Translations under genes and position numbers: made by a program
Notes under the pieces: generated by a model
What the model was told of the DNA's origin: nothing
What the model saw: the letters and a program-made list of their open reading frames with translations, nothing else
Database searches by the model: none
In this document: piece after piece, positions 7,813-16,718 of the stretch
Layout: the number at the start of each line of letters is the position of its first letter
How positions within the stretch are numbered: position 1 is the first letter of the stretch
Assembly: GCF_934202235.1 (NCBI RefSeq)
Contig: NZ_CAKPXS010000015.1
Span: forward strand, 1 to 31,125
DNA length: 31,125 nt
Direction: 5' to 3'
Origin: an uncultured Limosilactobacillus sp.
Lineage (GTDB): Bacteria; Bacillota; Bacilli; Lactobacillales; Lactobacillaceae

Positions 7813-9240
7813 CTAGCGTGCGTTTAATGACTTCATCAGTAACTTGTTAGCAACACCCGGGTTAGCCTTGCCATGGGTTGCCTTCATTACTTGGCCCATC
7901 AGGAAGCCGACAGCCCGCTTCTTCCCGTTCTTGAAGTCTTCGATTGATTGTTGGTTGTTATCTAAGACATCATCAACAATCGGCTGGATCTGGGCCGGGT
8001 CAGACAGCTGGATCAGGCCCTTTTCCTTGGCGTAAGCTGCTGGTTCCTGACCATCCAGGATACCAACAAAGACCTTCTTGGCCATCTTCGTTGAAATTGT
8101 CCCGTTATCGATCAGCTTCAGCATCCCCGCCAGGTTAGCCGGCGTCAGCTTGGTGTCCGGCAGGTCAACATGGTTGTCGTTCAGGTAGGAGTTAACGTCG
8201 TTCATCAGGTAGTTAGCCACCCGCTTAGCGTCGGCCCCGTCCTTGACAGTTTCTTCAAAGAAATCTGACATTTCCTTGGTCTGGGTCAGCACCTTAGCGT
8301 CGTAGTTGGTCAAGCCAAGGTCGTCGACGTAGTGCTTGCGCCGTTCACCCGGCATTTCTGGCATCTGGCCGTTGATTTCGTCAATCCAGTCCTGGCTGAC
8401 GTCCAACGGTGGGATATCTGGTTCTGGGAAGTAACGGTAGTCATCCGCTCCTTCCTTGGACCGCATCGAAGCCGTTTCCCCAGTGGCTTCAACGAACCGC
8501 CGTGTTTCCTGGGCAATCTGGCCACCGCTCATTAATACCTGCTGGTGACGCTTGATTTCGTACTCTAGCGTCCGCTTAACAAAGTTAAAGGAGTTCAGGT
8601 TCTTGATTTCCGACCGGACCCCCAGCTGGTCAGAGCCGTACGGGCGCACGGAAATGTTGACGTCACAACGCATGGAACCTTCTTCCATCTTCACGTCAGA
8701 AATCCCAGTAAACTGGATCCGTTGACGCAGTGCTTCCAGGTAAGCCACCGCTTCTTCCGGTGATGACAATTCTGGCTTGGAAACAATTTCAATCAATGGC
8801 GTCCCCTGCCGGTTCAAGTCGACGTAGGAGAAACCATTTGGGCTGTGGGTGTTCTTCCCGGCATCTTCTTCGATGTGGAGTTCTTCAATCCCCACCTTCT
8901 TCTTTTTGCCGTCAACCTCGATTTCAATCCAGCCGTCGTGGCCAATCGGTGTGTCCTTCTGGGTAATCTGGTAAGACTTCGGGTTATCCGGGTAGAAGTA
9001 GTTCTTCCGGTCGAAGTGCATGTGCTTGCGAACATGGCCGTGCAGTGCCAGCGTTGCCATAATCCCGTCTCTGACGACCCCCTTGTTCAGGATTGGTAGC
9101 GTCCCGGGGTAGGCCCAGTCAATAACGTTGGTGTTACTGTTTGGTTCGTCACCATATTCAACGGCCGACGGACTGTAGATTTTGGCGTTGGTCTTAAGTT
9201 CCACGTGGACTTCCAGACCAATGGTTGTTTCAAAATTCAT
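7813..9240 (-). CDS. gatB: Asp/Glu-tRNA(Asn/Gln) amidotransferase subunit B
   Basis: GatB binds the mischarged Glu-tRNA(Gln) or Asp-tRNA(Asn), activates the carboxylate with ATP, and receives ammonia from GatA. The 475-residue length is normal. GLEVHVEL at 8-15, HIEEDAGK at 122-129 and RYFPEPDIPPL at 269-279 mark the catalytic cradle. The C-terminal tail domain ends in GFLMGQVMKATHGKANP, as in the GatB/YqeY family. The ATG at 9238-9240 overlaps the gatA stop by one base (TAATG), a sign of coupled translation. Confidence 0.97.
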   Translation of the reverse strand: MNFETTIGLEVHVELKTNAKIYSPSAVEYGDEPNSNTNVIDWAYPGTLPILNKGVVRDGIMATLALHGHVRKHMHFDRKNYFYPDNPKSYQITQKDTPIGHDGWIEIEVDGKKKKVGIEELHIEEDAGKNTHSPNGFSYVDLNRQGTPLIEIVSKPELSSPEEAVAYLEALRQRIQFTGISDVKMEEGSMRCDVNISVRPYGSDQLGVRSEIKNLNSFNFVKRTLEYEIKRHQQVLMSGGQIAQETRRFVEATGETASMRSKEGADDYRYFPEPDIPPLDVSQDWIDEINGQMPEMPGERRKHYVDDLGLTNYDAKVLTQTKEMSDFFEETVKDGADAKRVANYLMNDVNSYLNDNHVDLPDTKLTPANLAGMLKLIDNGTISTKMAKKVFVGILDGQEPAAYAKEKGLIQLSDPAQIQPIVDDVLDNNQQSIEDFKNGKKRAVGFLMGQVMKATHGKANPGVANKLLMKSLNAR

Positions 9241-10709
9241 TAGTTCTGGCCTCCTAACTGTGGGTGCTGCTTGTGGTAATCAGTGTTTTGTTCAAAGACG
9301 TAACCAGCGTTAAACATCGTCTGTTCATCAAACGGTTTCCCAATCAACTGCATCCCAAACGGCAATCCCTTACTGAAGCCAGCTGGCACGGACATTGATG
9401 GCAGGCCCGCCATGTTGGCCGGAACAGACAGGATGTCGTTCATGTACATCTGGGTTGGGTCCTGCGTTTCTGAACCGAGCTTGAAGGCCACATCAGTTCC
9501 CATCGGTGCCATGATCAAGTCGTAGTTCTTAAAGACGTCCACGAAGTCGTTGGCCATCAGGCGGCGAACCTTTGCCGCCTGCATGAAGTAGGCATCGTAA
9601 GAACCGGCCGACAGGGCAAAGGTTCCCAGCATGATCCGGCGCTTAACTTCCGGCCCGAAACCTTCGGACCGCGTCTTGACATACACATCATTGATGTTCT
9701 TAGCGTCAGCTGCCCGGAAGCCGTAGCGGATCCCATCGTAGCGGCCAAGGTTAGACGATGCTTCGGCCGTTGCCAGGATGTAGTAAACCGGAATCCCGTC
9801 TTCGGTGTGCGGCAGTGATACTTCGTCCACTGTTGCGCCGAGTGATTCGTAGAGCTTAGCGGCATCTTCAATTCCCTTGCGAACCGCCGGTGAGATAGCG
9901 TCGGTCATATATTCCTTTGGCAGGCCGATCCGCATTCCCTTGACACTGGTATTGTCGTTTAATCCAGCAGCAAAGTCAGGTACTTCACGATCTGATGAGG
10001 TCATATCGTGTTCGTCATGACCACTGATCACTGAGGTCAGGTAGGCGTTGTCCTTGACGTTCTGAGTCAGCCAGCCAACCTGGTCAAAACTCGAACCGAA
10101 GGCCACAATCCCATAACGGGAAACCCGGCCATAAGTTGGCTTTGAACCAACAACACCGTTCAAGCTCCCCGGCATCCGGACAGAACCACCCGTGTCAGTG
10201 CCGAGGGCCCCAAGTACTTCACCAGCACCAACAGCGGCACCAGAACCACCAGAAGAACCACCAGGAACGTAGTCGGTGTTCCACGGGTTATGAGTAGGCC
10301 CGAAGGCAGAGTTTTCGGTTGATGAACCCATCGCAAATTCATCAAGGTTGGTCTTCCCGACGTTGATAAACCGCTGTTCCTTCAGCTTGCTAATAACAGT
10401 GGCATCATAAACTGGCTTAAAGTGCTCCAGCATCTTGGAAGCAGCCGTCGTAGTGATCCCGTCAGTCAGGATGTTGTCCTTGACAGCAAGCGGAATACCG
10501 GCCAGCAGCTGGTCTTCCTTAATCCCTTCTTCGTCCACCTTTTCGGCAGCGGCGAGCGCTTCAGCTTCGTTAATCCGGAGAAAAGCGTGCAGCTGCTCTT
10601 CGTGGTCCTTAATGTTGTCGATGGCAGCCTGGGTTAATTCCTTGGCGCTCACCTTTTTGTTTACCAGGTCTTCGTGAACCTGCTCAAGGTCTTGATCAAA
10701 AAAGTTCAT
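9240..10709 (-). CDS. gatA: Asp/Glu-tRNA(Asn/Gln) amidotransferase subunit A
   Basis: GatA is the glutaminase of the complex and belongs to the amidase signature family. The Lys-cisSer-Ser triad is visible as K77 (in PLAVKDN), S152 (in GGSSGGSG) and S176 (in TDTGGSVRMP). The 489-residue length is usual. It overlaps gatC and gatB by one base on each side, so the three subunits are translated in a coupled way. The presence of GatCAB implies that glutaminyl- and/or asparaginyl-tRNA are made by the indirect route in this organism. Confidence 0.97.
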   Translation of the reverse strand: MNFFDQDLEQVHEDLVNKKVSAKELTQAAIDNIKDHEEQLHAFLRINEAEALAAAEKVDEEGIKEDQLLAGIPLAVKDNILTDGITTTAASKMLEHFKPVYDATVISKLKEQRFINVGKTNLDEFAMGSSTENSAFGPTHNPWNTDYVPGGSSGGSGAAVGAGEVLGALGTDTGGSVRMPGSLNGVVGSKPTYGRVSRYGIVAFGSSFDQVGWLTQNVKDNAYLTSVISGHDEHDMTSSDREVPDFAAGLNDNTSVKGMRIGLPKEYMTDAISPAVRKGIEDAAKLYESLGATVDEVSLPHTEDGIPVYYILATAEASSNLGRYDGIRYGFRAADAKNINDVYVKTRSEGFGPEVKRRIMLGTFALSAGSYDAYFMQAAKVRRLMANDFVDVFKNYDLIMAPMGTDVAFKLGSETQDPTQMYMNDILSVPANMAGLPSMSVPAGFSKGLPFGMQLIGKPFDEQTMFNAGYVFEQNTDYHKQHPQLGGQN

Positions 10710-11026
10710 TATTCGCCGTCCCCGCTTTCGTCGATAATTGCTGGTACCTTGATGAGTCCAGCTGCGGCATCCGGTGCATTGTCCAGCATCCGGCGAATCT
10801 GCCGCGCAGATGCGTGCTCAGCCTTGTCTTCTCTCATCACGTTTACCAAGTCGGTTGGTGTCACCATCGGCGCCACGCCCGTGGTGTCTACCTTTGACAA
10901 CTGGTCGAATAGCTCCATGATGTCATCGAGCTTTTTGGTAAACGCTGGTAATTCCTGATCGCTGAATTCAAGTTTAGCAAGTGCTGCGACGTGCTTAACC
11001 TCTTCTTCATTGATTTGGTCTGCCAT
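10709..11026 (-). CDS. gatC: Asp/Glu-tRNA(Asn/Gln) amidotransferase subunit C
   Basis: This small subunit (105 residues) wraps around GatA and GatB and stabilises the complex. The start MADQINEEEVKHVAALAKLE and the later segment VNVMREDKAEH are typical of GatC. The ATG at 11024-11026 follows GGAAGAGGGA at 11034-11043. It is the first gene of the gatC-gatA-gatB-dgkB unit. Confidence 0.95.
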   Translation of the reverse strand: MADQINEEEVKHVAALAKLEFSDQELPAFTKKLDDIMELFDQLSKVDTTGVAPMVTPTDLVNVMREDKAEHASARQIRRMLDNAPDAAAGLIKVPAIIDESGDGE

Positions 11027-11065
11027 TGATTCATCCCTCTTCCGTTAAAAATTCATACGCTTCAT

Positions 11066-11074
11066 ATTTTAGCA
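11066..11074 (-). promoter_or_regulatory. Extended -10 promoter of gatCAB-dgkB
   Basis: The minus strand reads TGCTAAAAT, an extended -10 element, about 40 bases before the gatC ATG. No good -35 box precedes it, which is common with extended -10 promoters. Confidence 0.55.
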
Positions 11075-11115
11075 CATAACGGCGCCGCGGTCTGGTCTGT
11101 GGCTACCCTTTCACC

Positions 11116-11142
11116 AAAAAAGGCCCGGCAAAATACCGCGCC
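11116..11142 (-). terminator. Rho-independent terminator after camS
   Basis: On the minus strand GGCGCGG pairs with CCGGGCC (one mismatch) over a 7-base loop, followed by TTTTTT. It lies 14 bases after the camS stop and separates pcrA-ligA-camS from gatCAB. Confidence 0.8.
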
Positions 11143-11155
11143 CCAATTCTTCTTA

Positions 11156-12271
11156 CTAGTAAGATGTCAAAACGTGGGTCTGGAATTTATCAGAACCGGC
11201 GTTTCTAAACACAATTGCCTGCATTTCGGAATCAGACTGAATCCGAATATCAATCGGGATCCCGTTTGGCAAGTACTTCTTGGCTGCCTGAGCAATGTAG
11301 TCAGTAAAGCTTTGAATTTCGGTTTCACTGTAGAACTGCGTGGTCACGGTGATGTGCATCCCCGCCAGACTGTCATTCTTGTACTGTGCCTGGGCAGTGA
11401 CCCCACTGATATTCGGGAAGAAACTCTGGATCTGGCTCTTGAAGTTGGAGAAGTTGTTGTCGTCACTTTCGTTCTCCTTATTCGTCGAGTTGGCACCGCT
11501 GGCCTTCGGCATCACGGTCGTCTTGTAGTTCAAATCCTTCCAGTCACCCAGTGAACTGTTGCTGCTCTTCTCGTAGGCAAAGAAGCTACCGCCGACCAGG
11601 CTATCGTCAGGTGCCTGCTTGTAGAGGGCAATTACGATTGGAATGTTCTGGCAGCCCTTCTTCTGACGGACCTGTTTCAGGACCTTGGCAGCCGCAATTT
11701 CACCCTGGCGCTTAACCTCAGCATCGCTGATCTTCTTGGTGTACTGGGGACCATCCTTCTTCTTTTGGTAATTGTATTCCGAGTTAACCCCGATCCCAAT
11801 GGTCATCCCCTTGAGCTTCAAGGAACCGCCGCTTTGTTGAACAAAGTCTTGTTCTTCCAGCTGCTGAATAAATTCCGGGTTGGGATCGCTGGACTTGCCC
11901 TTTTTCGGGTTCAGCCCTTCCGGGTTCTTAGCCGACTTGCGGGCCAGCAAGTGCTGGACTTCCGTGGTGTCTAAATACTGACCTTCCTGGAAAATATAGT
12001 TCTTCGGCGAAAAACTCTTCTTCGAAACTTCCGTCAACCCGGTCTCAAAGCTCTTCAGGTTGTACTGGTTAGTGTTTTGCGTGACGTTCACACCGCGCGC
12101 CTTGCTAACTTTGTAGTGACCGTGTTCGATCACTCCTTGGTAATTTCTGCCAGCTGACCCAGTCGTCGTGTAGTTGCTATTGCTAGTACTCTTCTTGTGA
12201 AATCCACAAGCTGATAATGACAGCGCGCAGACCATCGTAATGACTGCCACTGCTGCTTTCTTCCACTTCAC
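11156..12271 (-). CDS. camS: CamS family sex-pheromone-type lipoprotein
   Basis: This is a lipoprotein of 371 residues. Residues 1-21 are a signal peptide and LSAC at 19-22 is the lipobox, so C22 would be lipidated and the protein held on the outer face of the membrane. The family is named after the Staphylococcus aureus CamS and enterococcal pheromone precursors, in which the cleaved lipoprotein signal peptide can act as a pheromone; whether that happens here is unknown. The start is GTG at 12269-12271, with GGAGG inside the end of ligA. The order pcrA-ligA-camS is conserved in Firmicutes. The function of the mature protein is not established. Confidence 0.9.
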   Translation of the reverse strand: MKWKKAAVAVITMVCALSLSACGFHKKSTSNSNYTTTGSAGRNYQGVIEHGHYKVSKARGVNVTQNTNQYNLKSFETGLTEVSKKSFSPKNYIFQEGQYLDTTEVQHLLARKSAKNPEGLNPKKGKSSDPNPEFIQQLEEQDFVQQSGGSLKLKGMTIGIGVNSEYNYQKKKDGPQYTKKISDAEVKRQGEIAAAKVLKQVRQKKGCQNIPIVIALYKQAPDDSLVGGSFFAYEKSSNSSLGDWKDLNYKTTVMPKASGANSTNKENESDDNNFSNFKSQIQSFFPNISGVTAQAQYKNDSLAGMHITVTTQFYSETEIQSFTDYIAQAAKKYLPNGIPIDIRIQSDSEMQAIVFRNAGSDKFQTHVLTSY

Positions 12272-12273
12272 GA

Positions 12274-14316
12274 TTATTGTTCCTCCTTCATTGCCTGGGC
12301 GAAGCGTTTTTCGTCCCAGACGGCGATGCCGAGGTCGTTGGCCCGCGCCAACTTACTCCCCGCCTTGTCACCGGCAATGACTAAATCTGTTTTCTTTGAA
12401 ACGCTGCTAGTAACGTTGGCCCCGTGGTTTTCTAGCCACTGCTTTGCCTCACCACGAGTCATTCCCACCAGTTTGCCGGTCAGAACCACCCGCCGGCCAT
12501 TCCACGGACTATCGGTGGCTTCATCAGCGGCTGCTGGCTGGTCGTAAGTCATGTTGACACCCACGTTTTTCAACTCATCAACCAGGCGCTTGACCTGGTC
12601 GTTAGCAAAGTAGGTGGCCACGCTTTCGCCGATTGTTGGTCCAATATTGTCAACGTTGGCAATCTCTTCCTGGCTCGCGGCCATTAAGTTGTCCATCGAC
12701 TTGAAGCGGGCCGCCAGCAACTGGCCCGCTTTAGCGCCAACATGGCGGATCCCCAAGCCGAATAATAAGCGTTCCAATGAATTATGACGACTATTATCAA
12801 TTGCTGTCAACAGGTTGGCCGCCGATTTTTGGCCAAATTTATCTAAAGTTAATAATTGGTCGGCCGTCAGCTGGTACAGGTCAGCATAATCGTGGACTAA
12901 CTGCTTTTCCCACAGTTGGTTGATGATCTTCGGCCCGAGACCATCAATATTCATCGCGTTCCGGGAGGCAAAATGGGCTAACCCTTCTTTCAACTGGGCC
13001 GGACACATCGGGTTGATGCACCGGAGGGCCACCTCATCATCCAAGTGAACGAGGTCGGAACCGCAGACCGGACACTGGGTGGGAATTTGATAAGGCTGAC
13101 TGTCTGCTGGCCGCTTTTTCAAATCGACCCGGGAGATTTCGGGAATAATATCTCCCGCCTTGTGGAGGTAAACAGTATCGCCTAGCCGGATATCCTTCGC
13201 TTGCAAGTAGTCCGGGTTGTGCAACGAGGCGCGGCTGACCGTCGTCCCCGCTAATTGAACGGGATCCATTACCGCTGTCGGGGTAACGTTCCCGGTCCGC
13301 CCCACCGTCCACACGATGTCTTTGACCACCGTTGCTTCTTCTTCTGGCGGGAATTTGTAGGCAATTTCCCAGCGTGGCACCTTGACCGTTGCTCCCAGTT
13401 CGTCCTGGGTAGCCAGGTCGTTAACCTTTTCGACGATCCCATCGATTCCATATGGTAGCTGGTCACGTTGTGCCGTGTATTCGTCAATGTAATCACGAAT
13501 TTCCGCGGCCGAATGAACCACCCGGTTGGTATGGTTGACAACAAAACCCAGTTCGCGCATCCGGTCCAAGGCCTCCGCCTGGGTGGTTACGCCTAGTTTC
13601 TGCCATTCTGGAACGTAGTACATAAAGGCTGCTAACTGCCGGTGCCCCGTTACCCGCGGATCCAGCTGACGAAGGCTTCCGGCCGCAGCGTTCCGCGGGT
13701 TGGCAAAGACCGGTTGGCCTGCCTCTTCGCGTTGAGCATTGAGCTGGGCAAAGGCCTTCTTCGGCATATAACATTCACCACGAAACTCTAGTGACAACGG
13801 TTCGTTAAGCTGCTGCGGAATTTCCTTGATCGTTTTGACGTTAGCGGTCACATCCTCGCCGATGACCCCGTTACCCCGGGTCGACGCTTGCACTAGCTTG
13901 CCGTTTTCGTAGACTACCGACAGGGACAACCCGTCAATCTTCAATTCGAGGTTGTATTCAAAGGGTTGCTTACTGCCGTCATCGGCCTGCTGACGAGTAT
14001 TGAAGTCTAACAGTTCATCAAGTGAGAAGACGTCGCCCATCGAAAGCATCGGAATCTCGTGCGGAACCTTTGGTAAGTCGGTTGTCACCTGGCCACCAAC
14101 CCGTTGCGTCGGCGAATCGGCCGTCTTCAGTTGCGGGAAACGCGCTTCTAGTTCAACCAGTCGTTCATATTGCCGGTCATACACGTAATCCGGCACCGTC
14201 GGCTTATCTTGCTCGTAGTATTCCTTGCCCCACTGGGTCAGTTGTTCTCGCAACGGTCCAATGACCGCTTGTGCTTCTGCTAGTGTCAGCTGGTCGACTG
14301 CTTTTTCTCCTGCCAT
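12274..14316 (-). CDS. ligA: NAD+-dependent DNA ligase
   Basis: LigA seals nicks in replication and repair, using NAD+ to adenylate itself. It has 680 residues, normal for the family. The adenylation motif LELKIDG places the catalytic lysine at K126. The N-terminal Ia domain (YYEQDKPTVPDYVYD) binds the nicotinamide moiety. A Cys4 zinc finger (CPVCGSDLVHL, later CINPMCP) lies near residues 410-435. Helix-hairpin-helix segments follow (LDKFGQKSA, VDNIGPTIG), and a C-terminal BRCT domain (VVLTGKLVGMTRGEAKQWLE) ends the protein. The ribosome binding site AAGGAGGG overlaps the pcrA stop codon, so the two are co-translated. Confidence 0.98.
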   Translation of the reverse strand: MAGEKAVDQLTLAEAQAVIGPLREQLTQWGKEYYEQDKPTVPDYVYDRQYERLVELEARFPQLKTADSPTQRVGGQVTTDLPKVPHEIPMLSMGDVFSLDELLDFNTRQQADDGSKQPFEYNLELKIDGLSLSVVYENGKLVQASTRGNGVIGEDVTANVKTIKEIPQQLNEPLSLEFRGECYMPKKAFAQLNAQREEAGQPVFANPRNAAAGSLRQLDPRVTGHRQLAAFMYYVPEWQKLGVTTQAEALDRMRELGFVVNHTNRVVHSAAEIRDYIDEYTAQRDQLPYGIDGIVEKVNDLATQDELGATVKVPRWEIAYKFPPEEEATVVKDIVWTVGRTGNVTPTAVMDPVQLAGTTVSRASLHNPDYLQAKDIRLGDTVYLHKAGDIIPEISRVDLKKRPADSQPYQIPTQCPVCGSDLVHLDDEVALRCINPMCPAQLKEGLAHFASRNAMNIDGLGPKIINQLWEKQLVHDYADLYQLTADQLLTLDKFGQKSAANLLTAIDNSRHNSLERLLFGLGIRHVGAKAGQLLAARFKSMDNLMAASQEEIANVDNIGPTIGESVATYFANDQVKRLVDELKNVGVNMTYDQPAAADEATDSPWNGRRVVLTGKLVGMTRGEAKQWLENHGANVTSSVSKKTDLVIAGDKAGSKLARANDLGIAVWDEKRFAQAMKEEQ

Positions 14317-14328
14317 CTTCGGCCCTCC

Positions 14329-16590
14329 TTACTTTTCAACCTTTTCAATTGGCGCAAAGGCAGCTAGCAGGCGTTTCTTACCGTTGGCGCCGAGCCCTGG
14401 GAAGAAGATATCTAATTCCATATCCTTACCGGTCCCATGAACTGCCAAGACACTACCGGCACCCCACTTGCGATGGGTTACCTTATCGCCAACTTGCCAG
14501 CCAACTTTATCGGCCCCACTACCAGTATTTTCGTGCTTAACGGAGTGGTGAACGCCGTGTTTCTGGTGCAACTCCCGCCACGTCTGTTTGGTAGCCAGCC
14601 GTTGACTAAACGGCACGTTTTTCAGCGTTGCCGCTGGTGAGTCAGAATGGATCAGCCGGTCGTTAATTTCATCAACGAACATCGACGGGGCGTTATGCTG
14701 TGGCCGTCCGTATAACATCCGTGATAAGGCGTTAGTGAGGTAGAGCTTGCGTTTGGCCCGGGTAATCCCAACATAGGCCAGCCGCCGCTCTTCTTCCAGT
14801 TGTTCCGGATCGTCCATTGACCGGGACAGCGGGAAGAGGCCGCTTTCCATCCCCACCATGAAGACCACCGGAAATTCCAGCCCTTTGGCAGCGTGGATCG
14901 TCATCATGGTGACGGCTGGTTCACTCTCGTCAACATCGTCCTGGTCAGAGACCAGGGCGAGGTCGGCCAGGAAGTTGGTCAACAAGTCGCTGTGGTCAGT
15001 ATCATCATCTTCGTGATCCTGGTCGAATTGTTTGGTCACCGTCAGAAACTCGTCCAGGTTATCGAGCCGCGACTGTGATTCTAACGACTTGCTCTTTTTC
15101 AGTGCTTGTAGGTAGCCACTATCTTCAAGGAGCTGGTTGGTCAGCTCAGTAACGCTCAGTTCATTCATTTGCCGACGAGCATTATTAATCACCGTCGCAA
15201 ACTCACTTAAATGGCGCTTAGCGCTGGTAGTAATCTCGTTTGCTAAGTCCAGGTGGTCCAGCGCCCTTAACAACGACCAGTGGTGGTCAGCCGCAAAGGT
15301 TCGCAAGCGGTCAATTGTCTTCAAGCCAATTCCTCGCTTGGGCGTGTTGACCACTCGCTGGAAGCTGAGGGAGTCATCCGGGTTAGCTACCAGGGTCAGG
15401 TAAGCTAAAATATCACGGATTTCTAGGCGGTCGTAGAACTTATGACCACCAACCATCAGGTAAGGAACATTACTCTTGACGAAGGTTTCTTCAATCGTCC
15501 GCGACTGCGCGTTCGTCCGGTATAAAACGGCAAAGTCATTATAGTGAAGACCGTGTTCGGCCATTTGCTTGCGGATTTGTTCCACCACGTATTGAGCTTC
15601 GTCATTACCGCTTTGCGCCCGGTAATAGGAAATCAGTTCACCCTTACCGTTGTCGGTCCACAGGTTCTTTTTCTTCCGGTCGGTATTGTTGACGATGACT
15701 TCGTTGGCGGCATCCAAAATCGTTTGGGTTGACCGGTAATTCTGCTCAAGCAAGACAACGTGGGCGTTGGGGTAATCCCGTTCAAAGTTGCGGATATTTT
15801 CAATATTTGCTCCCCGCCAGCCATAAATTGACTGGTCAGCATCCCCGACGACGCAAAGGTTATGTTCCGGCGTGTCCGCCAACATGTGGACCAGCTGGTA
15901 CTGAGCATCATTAGTGTCCTGGTATTCATCAACGTGAATGTAGCAGAACTTGCGCTGGTAAAATTCCAGCGTATCGGTATCCTTGCTAAATAACTCGATC
16001 GTTTTCATGATCAAGTCATCAAAGTCGAGCGCCTGGTTAGCCGTCAGCTGTTGCTGGTATTGGGTGTAGACCTTGGCAACTACCTTGTCAAAAAAGCCCT
16101 GCGCCTGCTTAGCATACTCACTCGGCGTCTGCATGGCGTTCTTGGCGTTAGAAATGGCGGACAGAATATTGCGTGGCTCAAACTGCTTCGTATCCAGGTT
16201 AAGGTCGCCACAAATCTGCTTGACCAGTGTCCGCTGCTCACCGCTATCCGCGATAGTAAAGGCCCGGTTAAACCCCAGCTTATCAATATCGCGACGCAAG
16301 ATCCGCACGCAAAGGGCGTGGAAAGTTGATACCCAAATATCACGGGCCCTTTCTCCTAACAGCTTGCCGACCCGTTCGCGCATTTCGGCAGCGGCCTTAT
16401 TGGTAAAAGTAATGGCCAAAATATTCCACGGGTTGACCCCTTTTTCTTCGATCAGGTAGGCCACCCGGTGAGTCAGTACCCGGGTCTTGCCAGAACCGGC
16501 GCCGGCCAGGACCAGGAGTGGCCCCTCGGTGGTTTGAACAGCTTCGGCCTGCTTGTCATTAAGTCCCTTAATCAACGCATCGCTACTCAC
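14329..16590 (-). CDS. pcrA: ATP-dependent DNA helicase PcrA (UvrD/Rep family)
   Basis: This is a superfamily 1A helicase that works 3'-5' in repair and in clearing replication conflicts. Walker A is GAGSGKTR, followed by the further helicase motifs TFTNKAAAEMR, VDEYQDTND, VVGDADQSIYGWRGA, EQNYRST, TIHAAKGLEF and VGITRAKRKLY, all intact and in order. The C-terminal part (VGDKVTHRKWGAGSVLAV) is the Tudor-like RNA polymerase interaction domain found in PcrA. The frame opens at a TTG (16597-16599), but that codon directly abuts AGAGGGG. The GTG at 16588-16590, 9 bases from the ribosome binding site, is preferred and gives 753 residues. Confidence 0.96.
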   Translation of the reverse strand: MSSDALIKGLNDKQAEAVQTTEGPLLVLAGAGSGKTRVLTHRVAYLIEEKGVNPWNILAITFTNKAAAEMRERVGKLLGERARDIWVSTFHALCVRILRRDIDKLGFNRAFTIADSGEQRTLVKQICGDLNLDTKQFEPRNILSAISNAKNAMQTPSEYAKQAQGFFDKVVAKVYTQYQQQLTANQALDFDDLIMKTIELFSKDTDTLEFYQRKFCYIHVDEYQDTNDAQYQLVHMLADTPEHNLCVVGDADQSIYGWRGANIENIRNFERDYPNAHVVLLEQNYRSTQTILDAANEVIVNNTDRKKKNLWTDNGKGELISYYRAQSGNDEAQYVVEQIRKQMAEHGLHYNDFAVLYRTNAQSRTIEETFVKSNVPYLMVGGHKFYDRLEIRDILAYLTLVANPDDSLSFQRVVNTPKRGIGLKTIDRLRTFAADHHWSLLRALDHLDLANEITTSAKRHLSEFATVINNARRQMNELSVTELTNQLLEDSGYLQALKKSKSLESQSRLDNLDEFLTVTKQFDQDHEDDDTDHSDLLTNFLADLALVSDQDDVDESEPAVTMMTIHAAKGLEFPVVFMVGMESGLFPLSRSMDDPEQLEEERRLAYVGITRAKRKLYLTNALSRMLYGRPQHNAPSMFVDEINDRLIHSDSPAATLKNVPFSQRLATKQTWRELHQKHGVHHSVKHENTGSGADKVGWQVGDKVTHRKWGAGSVLAVHGTGKDMELDIFFPGLGANGKKRLLAAFAPIEKVEK

Positions 16591-16625
16591 GTTCTTCAAC
16601 CCCTCTTAAAATTCAGTCGCTCTCA

Positions 16626-16634
16626 ATTATAACA
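16626..16634 (-). promoter_or_regulatory. Extended -10 promoter of pcrA-ligA-camS
   Basis: The minus strand reads TGTTATAAT, a perfect -10 with a TG extension, about 36 bases before the preferred pcrA start. No convincing -35 was found. Confidence 0.6.
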
Positions 16635-16679
16635 AATAATGATGAAATGAGCGCGGACCACGCCGCCGCTTTTGACAAT

Positions 16680-16711
16680 AAAAAAAACACCGTGGCACGT
16701 CGCCATGGTGT
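16680..16711 (-). terminator. Rho-independent terminator after the PurK-like gene
   Basis: Arms at 16687-16695 and 16703-16711 (ACACCATGG with CCACGGTGT, one mismatch) are followed by eight T on the minus strand. It ends the glucosaminidase-xpt-PurK-like unit. Confidence 0.85.
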
Positions 16712-16718
16712 ATCTTGC